Shown: one piece after another, positions 1 through 4,806 of the stretch
Position numbering within the stretch: the first letter of the stretch is position 1
Layout of the letters: each line of letters begins with the position of its first letter
From: Actinobacteria bacterium ATB1
Lineage (GTDB): Bacteria > Actinomycetota > Acidimicrobiia > UBA2766
NCBI GenBank assembly: GCA_021404985.1
Contig: QWHP01000043.1
Span: 1-11,397 of the forward strand
Length of the DNA: 11,397 nt
Direction: 5' to 3'
Notes under the pieces: model-generated
Databases searched by the model: none
Seen by the model: only the letters and a program-made list of their open reading frames with translations
What the model was told of the DNA's origin: nothing
Position numbers and translations under genes: made by a program

Positions 1-603
1 CCGGATCGTGCGAGACCAGCTGCTTGCTCAGCTCGCCGACGCCATCGACGCATCGACGGCGTCGACAAGCTGTCGGCGACCAAGCGGGCCGAGCTCGCCG
101 GATCCCTGCCCGCCGGGCTGCGCCGGTTCCTGCGCACCACCCCCACCGAGCTGTTGCGTATCGACCGCTCCGCGGTCACCGCCGAAGAACGCCTCGACGG
201 CAAATTCCTGTTGCGCAGCGCGGATCCGACCCTGTCCGTCGAAGACATCGCGCTCGGCTACAAGCAGCTCCTCGAAATCGAACGCGGGTGGCGCGACATG
301 AAGTCCACCCTCGAGCTGCGCCCCCTGTTCCACCGCCTTGAACACCGCATCCGCGCGCATGTCGTCCTGTGCTGGCTCGCCCTGCTACTCATCCGCGTCG
401 CTGAAACCGGAACCGGCGACACCTGGCGGAACCTCCGCCACCAACTCGACCAGATGCACCTCGGCACCTTCACCGGCCCGGCCGGCACCGTCAAGCGCCG
501 CACCGCCACCACCACCGCCCAGACACGCATCTTCAGCGCCCTGAACGTTGCCGAACCACGAGAGTTCAGCGAGCTCCGACCCGCCACCGCACCGGCCGCC
601 TGA
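1..603 (+). pseudogene. IS1634/IS4-family DDE transposase, C-terminal part, frameshifted
   Basis: The region encodes the C-terminal catalytic part of a transposase. Downstream of about position 59 the good frame reads IDGVDKLSATKRAEL and continues to a TGA at 601-603. It contains LDGKFLLRS and then YKQLLEIERGWRDMK (codons 259-303). This fits the Y-(2)-R-(3)-E-(6)-K signature of IS4-type transposases, with Leu in place of the Arg, and supplies the third catalytic acid (Glu at 280-282). The following RPLFHRLEHRIRAHV is typical of IS1634 proteins. Before about position 50 the matching sequence (IVRDQLLAQLADAI) is in another frame. The switch coincides with an 8-bp tandem duplication at 43-58; removing one copy gives the smooth join LADAIDGVDKLSA. 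The N-terminal half lies outside the window. The copy is most likely inactive unless a recoding event or sequencing error explains the shift. Confidence 0.85.
43..58 (+). repeat. Perfect 8-bp tandem duplication CATCGACG x2 in the transposase
   Basis: CATCGACG occurs at 43-50 and again, immediately adjacent, at 51-58. Eight is not a multiple of three, so the second copy moves the downstream reading frame by two. That is exactly the shift seen between the upstream and downstream transposase-like frames. Deleting either copy restores one continuous frame. Confidence 0.9.
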
Positions 604-693
604 CCACTCCCCGCCGTCGGCATAGATACACGGCACTTCCGCGCCCATCCCAGCGTTCTCCCATGTCACGGGCCACTTCCGGCCCCCAGACCG

Positions 694-885
694 CTACCTC
701 AGCTGCAGAACTCCGGCGAGGCCCTTGCCTAGTTTCGTGAGGTGCATGGGTGTCGGAGGGAAGGCAATCTCCATGCAGCCGTCCCGCTCCTGGAGCTCGA
801 CCTCTTGGCCCGCCCCGATGTCCAAGGCGTCCCGCAGGGGCTTGAGAATGACAACTCGCCCGGCACCGTCGATGGTGGTCCTCAT
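694..885 (-). CDS. AbrB/MazE-type (VapB-like) antitoxin, C-terminally short, no toxin partner
   Basis: The 63-residue product starts MRTTIDGAGRVVILKPLRDA and continues with an acidic swap-hairpin pattern (GQEVELQERDGCMEIAF). This is the SpoVT/AbrB DNA-binding fold used by VapB antitoxins, which dimerise, bind their own promoter and neutralise a PIN-domain VapC RNase. Relatives usually run about 75-85 residues and end in a segment that inserts into the toxin. Here the sequence stops soon after PMHLTKLGKGLAG, so that segment looks lost. The stop lies about 90 bp from the transposase stop and no VapC follows, so the tail and toxin were probably removed when the insertion sequence arrived. The gene starts 18 bp after the PrsW stop on the same strand, without a clear Shine-Dalgarno. 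It may still act as a DNA-binding protein or be a dead remnant. Confidence 0.7.
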   Translation of the reverse strand: MRTTIDGAGRVVILKPLRDALDIGAGQEVELQERDGCMEIAFPPTPMHLTKLGKGLAGVLQLR

Positions 886-903
886 GTGGAAACTTGCCGT
901 GGC

Positions 904-1764
904 TCAGGCCTCGGTGGCAGCGGCCTCCGCGAGGGCATGTGTGGGGCGCCACCAGTGCGGCACCGACTCGACGGCGTCCTCGGGTATGTCCCCTCGGGCA
1001 GCGAACTTGAAGATCATGTAGACGAGCACGAGAAGTCCCGCCTCTGCGACCAGTCCGGCGCGCCCGGCGACGATCACCTGGATGTCGTTGAGGTCGTGGA
1101 GTCCCATGGCCAGGAGGAGCGAGCCCAGCACTCCCCAGGTGACGACGAAATGGCCGCGCCGGTGCCACGTTCGCCAAGCGATCGCGCCGAAGATGCCGGT
1201 GATGCACATGTGGATCAGCGGGTCGACCAGAGGCTTGAAGACCCCGATCCCCACGATCACAGCGAGGGACTTCTCGTCGTGCACGGCGCGGTAGGCGTAG
1301 AGAGCCGTCTCGGCGACGCCGAATGCCGCCGCCGAGGCAAGAACTGCAGCGAGCCCGACCCGTGGGTCACGGAAGCGCTTCGATCCCCAGAAGAAGAGTG
1401 CGAGAGGGACGGCGAGCTTGGCGGTCTCCTCAATCGGCCCGACCAGGAGGATCGGAATCCAATGGGTCTTCGTGACGTGCGGGAGGAGCCGCTCGAGCTC
1501 TGCGATCGCCTGTCCCACGACCCCACCCGCGAGGAACACGAGCGCAACCGTGCGGAGGTCGATCACCGCGTGGAACCGGAGCCGCAGGTCGAGGTGGAGG
1601 CCGAACGCCAGGGCGACCCCGATCGAGCTCAGGGCGACCAGCACACAGAACGGTATCCAGGACTTCGTCACGACATAGATACCGCCACCGAGGACGCCGA
1701 CCGCGAACGAGGCGAGCAGCACCTGGAGCCAGCGGTGCGGAGAGTTCCCGACGTGCGATTCCAT
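904..1764 (-). CDS. PrsW-family glutamic-type intramembrane protease (CPBP/PrsW superfamily)
   Basis: This 286-residue polytopic membrane protein has about eight hydrophobic segments. It carries the family's signature residues: GPIEETAKLAVP (Glu112, Glu113, Lys116), AFGVAETALY (Glu152), DPLIHMCITG (His185) and GLHDLND (His223). In Bacillus subtilis PrsW cleaves the anti-sigma factor RsiW within the membrane to start a stress sigma-factor cascade. The substrate here is unknown and no sigma/anti-sigma pair is in the window. I chose the ATG at 1764 because AGGG lies 5 nt upstream. An in-frame GTG at 1794 would add ten residues but has no good ribosome site. The C-terminal tail is soluble and ends in an Ala/Glu-rich stretch. 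All motifs are present and the frame is intact, unlike most neighbours. The antitoxin-like gene follows 18 bp downstream and may be cotranscribed. Confidence 0.88.
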   Translation of the reverse strand: MESHVGNSPHRWLQVLLASFAVGVLGGGIYVVTKSWIPFCVLVALSSIGVALAFGLHLDLRLRFHAVIDLRTVALVFLAGGVVGQAIAELERLLPHVTKTHWIPILLVGPIEETAKLAVPLALFFWGSKRFRDPRVGLAAVLASAAAFGVAETALYAYRAVHDEKSLAVIVGIGVFKPLVDPLIHMCITGIFGAIAWRTWHRRGHFVVTWGVLGSLLLAMGLHDLNDIQVIVAGRAGLVAEAGLLVLVYMIFKFAARGDIPEDAVESVPHWWRPTHALAEAAATEA

Positions 1765-2074
1765 GCCGACCCTATCGCCCGTTCTGGGGACCACTTGAGG
1801 CTTCGCGCGACGGTGAGGGAGATGAGGGACTCGGGTCGGCGGAACCCGAAGGCACGTCGATGGGTGAGCCTGATCTCGGTGGCGATTGCACCTGGCGGGG
1901 GGAGGAGGAGATTGTCGATGAGGCGTCGATGTACACGCGGCGCGGGCGCTCCGAGCCGCGCGAGTGAACTGCAGAAGTTGGTCCTCCAGGATGGAGATCT
2001 TCTAGAAGGAATGGCTAGACCACGCACGTATGGCTCGTCCCGGTGGGTCCAAGAGCACCGTAGACTTCCTGGAA
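1765..2074. other. About 310 bp without a recognisable gene
   Basis: This stretch lies between the PrsW start and the last recognisable hsdR residues. Frames stay open on both strands because of high GC, but none shows a conserved motif. Very short hsdR-like echoes may extend to about 2030 (VLLD resembling the VLFLVD strand after motif I), too degraded to annotate. The PrsW promoter should be here, but I could not pick out convincing -35/-10 boxes. Confidence 0.5.
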
Positions 2075-2364
2075 CGGCATCGGCATGGCGGATGAGGCGC
2101 TCGCTGATGTTCGCGGCTGCGAACGTCTTGCCCGACCCGCTCGCCATCTGGATCAGTGCCCTCGGATGGTTGTCCCGCAAGGACCGCTCCAGGTTCGTGA
2201 TGGCCTCGAACTGGGCACGGCGCAGGCGGCCCTGGTCGTCCGCGAGTGAGGGTTGCTGGGTGGTGGAACCAGAACACGCGCCGCGCCGTCGGCTCGGGAT
2301 CGAAGCGGCACGTGAATCGGGTTTCTCCTCCGGTGTACTCGTACCCGTAGCACGAGACACAGAT
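2075..2364 (-). pseudogene. hsdR: Type I restriction endonuclease HsdR (EcoEI-R type) internal fragment, frameshifted
   Basis: Reading leftward from 2364, one frame gives CYGYEYTGGETRFTCRFDPE followed by ARRVFWFHHPATL. This matches the segment of HsdR subunits just before the helicase domain (pattern YxSTGxETRF...FxFHRPETL). Around 2240-2250 the homology moves to another frame and continues LRRAQFEAITNLERSL, then RALIQMASGSGKTF. That is helicase motif I (Walker A) at 2124-2147, then the helix ISERLIRHADA. The usual linker between PETL and the RxAQ helix is mostly missing, so a deletion accompanied the shift. Homology ends near 2075, before motif II. The N-terminal nuclease domain and the rest of the motor are absent, and no hsdM or hsdS is present. 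HsdR translocates DNA and cleaves unmodified targets; this piece cannot. Its upstream edge is joined to the mazF remnant. Confidence 0.8.
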
Positions 2365-2583
2365 GGCATCGTGGGGCAGACGGGCGCTCTAGGCTTCCGA
2401 CCTTGATGGGGATCTCGGTTGGAAGCCGTCGCGTGACGTTGTCCGTGATCGGCGCGACATGAAGGTGCGAGGGGGGCTTCGAGTGCAGCCCTCGGTCGTG
2501 AGGACGATTGCCGGCCGGGTGAGACCAGGTTCGCTCCCTGCGGGAACGCCGAGGTCGACCTCGATGAGCTCACCCGCGTGCAC
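2365..2583 (-). pseudogene. mazF: MazF/PemK-type mRNA interferase, frameshifted and C-terminally replaced
   Basis: From a GTG at 2583 the frame reads VHAGELIEVDLGVPAGSEPG, then LTRPAIVLTTEG. This is the MazF/PemK N-terminal barrel with the conserved Arg-Pro pair (residues 23-24). After CTRSP the frame loses homology and stops at 2389, giving 64 residues. A second frame resumes the family pattern: LHVAPITDNVTRRLPTEI, then SLERPSAPRCHLC. The two join perfectly if one C is added to the six-C run (six G on the plus strand, 2471-2476). Beyond about 2365 the sequence is hsdR-like, so the last strands and helix of MazF are also gone. MazF cleaves mRNA at short sequences. The GTG lies inside the antitoxin gene (14-nt overlap), the usual antitoxin-toxin order. 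As read, this toxin should be non-functional. Confidence 0.8.
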
Positions 2584-2794
2584 GCTCGCCAGCCGTGTCA
2601 CCCGCAAGATCCAGCCAGGCGCGGTCGTTGTCGTCGGGCTCCTGTTGGGCCAAGGCCTGGCCGAGGCGGCGCTGGCGTTCCGCCCTGACGATGGTCGCGA
2701 CCTCGTTGCCGATCGATTTGCCGTCATCTCTCGCGAGGTCTCGCAGGCCATCCGCAGCCTCGCGCGCCACACGAATCGTCGTGCCATCCCGCAT
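2570..2794 (-). CDS. Ribbon-helix-helix antitoxin of the broken MazF
   Basis: The 74-residue protein begins MRDGTTIRVAREAADGLRDL. The N-terminal beta strand TTIRVAR and two following helices fit a ribbon-helix-helix DNA-binding fold (residues 1-45). A basic stretch, RAERQRR (37-43), is followed by an acidic tail, EPDDNDRAWLDLAGDT (52-67), typical of the toxin-binding region of MazF-associated antitoxins in actinobacteria. It would repress its own operon and hold MazF inactive. The toxin start lies within its last 14 nt, so translation is probably coupled. The ATG at 2794 has GGGAG 10 nt upstream; another ATG at 2801 is out of frame. The gene is intact while its toxin is broken, as expected when the antitoxin is retained or is simply decaying more slowly. 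Confidence 0.78.
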   Translation of the reverse strand: MRDGTTIRVAREAADGLRDLARDDGKSIGNEVATIVRAERQRRLGQALAQQEPDDNDRAWLDLAGDTAGERARG

Positions 2795-2848
2795 ACCCCA
2801 TGGTCTCCCAAACGATCTACACGGTCGGGGGAGGAAAGTCATAGTCAG

Positions 2849-2932
2849 TGCGGGAGGTGGGCCTCGAACCCACATACCCCGAGGGGTACCCGATTTTAAG
2901 TCGGGCGCCTGTACCAGTTCGGCTACTCCCGC
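2849..2932 (-). tRNA. tRNA-Leu(UAA)
   Basis: On the minus strand the acceptor arms GCGGGAG and CTCCCGC pair over 7 bp. The anticodon stem CCCGA/TCGGG encloses the loop CTTAAAA, giving anticodon TAA (plus-strand positions 2896-2898). A long variable arm (ACCCC/GGGGT) marks a class II tRNA. The T arm GTGGG/CCCAC has loop TTCGAGG, and the discriminator base is A (2849). No CCA is encoded. This tRNA reads the UUA codon, which is rare in high-GC genomes; its Streptomyces counterpart is bldA. Its 3' end points towards the decayed mazF/hsdR/IS region. Confidence 0.96.
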
Positions 2933-2987
2933 TTGCAGGCCACGAACGGTACCGGACGTACCCAGTACCCTCCACCGGATGACCCGA

Positions 2988-3001
2988 CGGAGTCTCCACG
3001 G
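2988..3001 (+). promoter_or_regulatory. Ribosome binding site of the glycosyltransferase gene
   Basis: CGGAG at 2988-2992 lies 9 nt before the ATG at 3002. It supports that start over an upstream in-frame TTG at 2933, which abuts the end of the tRNA gene and has no site. Confidence 0.5.
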
Positions 3002-3745
3002 ATGACTGCCGCGCCGTTCGTGTCTTGTGTGATGCCGACGGGTGCGGGACGGGAACGCTTCGTGCCCAAGGCCGTCGAGTACTGGTCGCGCCAGACACTC
3101 GACCCGGGACGGCGTGAGCTCGTGATCGTCGACGACTCCCCCGACCCCGGGGTCGCCGGAGGGCTTGCTCGGGAACATCCCGCCGTCACACATGTTCATG
3201 TCCCACCGACGTTGCTCGGGACCAAGCTCAACCTCGGCATCGAGAACGCAAGGGGCGACGTCATCCAGAAGTGGGACGACGACGACATCTACCGACCCCG
3301 CTTCCTCGAGATCGCGCTCGATTGGCTCGGGCGGACACCTCACCCCGGCTTCGTGCTCTGGGACAGCTACCTCGTCCTCATGGCGTGGACGGGTGACCTG
3401 TACTGGACGGGGCCAGGCCACAAAGCCGGGCCGTCGCTCTGCTTCGACCGCGAACTGTGGGCCCAGCGACCGTTCAGGGACGTGCCGAACGCCGTCGATT
3501 CCCACTGGATAGCGGACCACCCCGAGTACACGCCCGTGGTCGGTCATCCGGAAGAACTCGTCCTTGTCAGGCACGGATCCAACACGTGGCAGGAGTTCAA
3601 AGGCATCCACGTCGACAGCTTCATAAGCGCCGAGCTCGAGCCCTGGCCTGTCCCCTTCGCAGAGGTCGTGGACCGGGCCGATCTGGCGTTCTACGATCGT
3701 CTCAGCGAAGACCTTCGTGGCAGCAGTCGGAATCAGCGGGGATGA
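3002..3745 (+). CDS. Family 2 (GT-A fold) glycosyltransferase-like protein
   Basis: This 247-residue protein has the GT-A layout. A first strand FVSCVMPTGAGRERFV (residues 6-21) is followed by YWSRQTLDPGRRELVIVDDS with the nucleotide-binding Asp44-Asp45. Next come KLNLGIENARGDVIQKW (75-91) and the metal-binding acidic cluster DDDDIYRP (92-99). The second half has an acceptor-side region with GPGHKAGPSLCFDRELW (137-153). It probably moves a sugar from a nucleotide sugar to an unknown acceptor. There is no signal peptide or membrane segment, so it should be cytosolic. It is diverged 69 bp from tRNA-Leu and leads a plus-strand run with two unknown genes. At about 250 residues it is compact for the family but the frame is complete. 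Donor and acceptor cannot be told from sequence alone. Confidence 0.75.
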   Translation: MTAAPFVSCVMPTGAGRERFVPKAVEYWSRQTLDPGRRELVIVDDSPDPGVAGGLAREHPAVTHVHVPPTLLGTKLNLGIENARGDVIQKWDDDDIYRPRFLEIALDWLGRTPHPGFVLWDSYLVLMAWTGDLYWTGPGHKAGPSLCFDRELWAQRPFRDVPNAVDSHWIADHPEYTPVVGHPEELVLVRHGSNTWQEFKGIHVDSFISAELEPWPVPFAEVVDRADLAFYDRLSEDLRGSSRNQRG

Positions 3746-3770
3746 GGGGCCTCGGCCCATATCCGGACCC

Positions 3771-3777
3771 AAGGGGG
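3771..3777 (+). promoter_or_regulatory. Shine-Dalgarno AAGGGGG deciding a GTG start
   Basis: AAGGGGG is 5 nt upstream of the GTG at 3783. An in-frame ATG at 3717 lies inside the preceding glycosyltransferase gene and lacks a comparable site, so the GTG is preferred. Confidence 0.55.
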
Positions 3778-3782
3778 CTGCA

Positions 3783-4022
3783 GTGGGCTTCACGCTCGAG
3801 GGCAGACTGTCCGGGCGACGGATAGTCGTCACCTGGGACGACGGCGAGATCGACGCCGGTGCGAAGACGGACGACCTCATAGACCTCGTAGCGTCCCTCG
3901 ACGACGAGGTCGAGATCTCTGACGGGTCACTCGCCAAGCCGTCCCTGTACGACGAGGATTGCGCCCTCGCGTCGATCCTCGAAGTGCTCGACGATGTCGA
4001 CCTCGTCGAACACTCTGCATGA
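3783..4022 (+). CDS. Hypothetical small acidic protein
   Basis: From the GTG at 3783 this gives 79 residues. I do not recognise a family. The N-terminal part, FTLEGRLSGRRIVVTWDDGE (residues 3-22), looks like two beta strands with a turn. The rest is helix-prone and strongly acidic, with DDLIDLVASLDDEVEI (30-45) and a similar LEVLDDVDLVE (65-75). I count 21 Asp/Glu against 5 Arg/Lys. It has no signal peptide or membrane segment. It lies 37 bp after the glycosyltransferase stop and 70 bp before the next unknown gene, in the same direction. A start at 3717 (101 residues) would overlap the upstream gene. A regulatory or partner-binding role is possible but not shown. Confidence 0.5.
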   Translation: MGFTLEGRLSGRRIVVTWDDGEIDAGAKTDDLIDLVASLDDEVEISDGSLAKPSLYDEDCALASILEVLDDVDLVEHSA

Positions 4023-4092
4023 GCGGCCTTCAAGGGCGCACCCCTGCGTGTCGATGTGTGATTGGGGAACTCCGCAGCCGAACACGCATGCC

Positions 4093-4791
4093 ATGCCCAG
4101 AACACCGCTACTCCTCCCAGCAGACACCGTCCGCACGATAAGACGACGCTGTGTCGAGAGGGGCTTGCCCGACCCCGGTTCCATCTGCATCGCCCGGGCG
4201 CTCGCCTTCTGGGACAACGTCTCCCCTGGCAACGGGCTCGCGATCACCGAGGCGCTCGAGCAGTTCTACGCACTCGGCACCGCTTTCCCCCTGCGAGAGC
4301 CCCAGGCTGTTCTCGCTTCGATCACCCCAGAGAACTTCGGCTGGCTCGGCGTTCGCCAGTACGTGACGGCGTCGCACTTGAGCGATGCAAACCGGGCGAT
4401 CGGCATGAAGTTCGGCGACGTCAACGGACTTCCACTCAGGCTCCAGCTCGAGCGTCGCGTCCAGGACGACCTCGACGACGTCCTCGGGACATGGCTGTCC
4501 ATGCGTCTCCCGGAGCTGGTCTGGGACAGCCTCGAGCACCGACTCTGCGTGGGGGTCGAGCGGCACTTCTCCGACGAGGAGCGCTCGGCCGCCTACGAAC
4601 TCGTGCACGAGGCTCTCAACGCCTCGTTGACATTCGCCGTGAGCGCCGTGATCACCGGCAAGGCGCAGACCTATCAGCCGCTCCTGGACCTCTGGCTCTC
4701 GGGCAACTGGCCGGTGGGCTGCACTGCCGATGGCGCCCTCGTGGTGTTCGCGGAACCCGCACTCGTCGGGACCGAGTCGATCCCCGGGTGA
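4093..4791 (+). CDS. Hypothetical protein, no recognised family
   Basis: The 232-residue frame from the ATG at 4093 is predicted mostly helical and soluble, with no signal peptide, membrane span or known catalytic motif. Visible features are the opening PRTPLLLPADTVRTIRRRCV, a mid segment NRAIGMKFGDVNGLPLRL, and a C-terminal part FSDEERSAAYELVHEALNAS followed by PLLDLWLSGNWPVGC. Regular hydrophobic spacing and an ordinary acidic/basic balance suggest a real protein. The start is uncertain: in-frame ATGs at 4054 and 4093 both lack a strong ribosome site, and 4093 was chosen because the upstream residues look non-coding (Cys/Pro/His-rich). It is the last plus-strand gene and meets the atu-like operon tail to tail with a 15-bp gap. 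No function is assigned. Confidence 0.55.
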   Translation: MPRTPLLLPADTVRTIRRRCVERGLPDPGSICIARALAFWDNVSPGNGLAITEALEQFYALGTAFPLREPQAVLASITPENFGWLGVRQYVTASHLSDANRAIGMKFGDVNGLPLRLQLERRVQDDLDDVLGTWLSMRLPELVWDSLEHRLCVGVERHFSDEERSAAYELVHEALNASLTFAVSAVITGKAQTYQPLLDLWLSGNWPVGCTADGALVVFAEPALVGTESIPG

Positions 4792-4806
4792 AGCAGGGCG
4801 CAGGCC

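Larger units (their letters stand above)
1..693 (+). mobile_element. Right-hand part of an IS1634/IS4-type insertion sequence, truncated by the window edge
   Basis: The transposase remnant that begins before position 1 and stops at 603 implies an insertion sequence whose left end lies outside the window. The right terminus is not proven. It should fall in the 90 bp between the transposase stop and the shortened vapB-like gene that ends at 694. That gap has no gene and holds a short inverted repeat, GGGCC/GGCCC, around 670-685. Because only one end could be present, no terminal inverted repeat or target duplication can be checked here, and the right boundary given is an upper limit. Confidence 0.5.

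Noticed and set aside
670..685. GGGCC/GGCCC hairpin after the transposase, considered as a terminator or IS terminal repeat
   Set aside because: Five base pairs without a T-run is too weak for a terminator, and without the other IS end a terminal repeat cannot be shown.
1477..1486. 10-bp match GTGCGGGAGG to the tRNA-Leu 3' end (2848-2857), considered as a second attachment site
   Set aside because: It lies inside the intact PrsW coding sequence and the match ends after 10 bases, so chance is the better explanation.
1860..1967. Short plus-strand frame (about 35 codons, MGEPDLGGDC...) in the gene-free stretch
   Set aside because: It has no ribosome site, no recognisable motif and a length expected by chance in this composition.
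742..2406. Long open plus-strand frame (554 codons) across the PrsW and hsdR region
   Set aside because: It runs antisense to the PrsW gene, which has clear protease motifs. Its composition (Arg/Glu/Asp/Pro-rich, no motifs) is typical of antisense frames in high-GC DNA.
2570..4105. 511-codon minus-strand frame reading through the glycosyltransferase, tRNA-Leu and antitoxin genes
   Set aside because: Only the last 74 codons (the antitoxin) show family features. The rest crosses a tRNA gene and is antisense to the glycosyltransferase.
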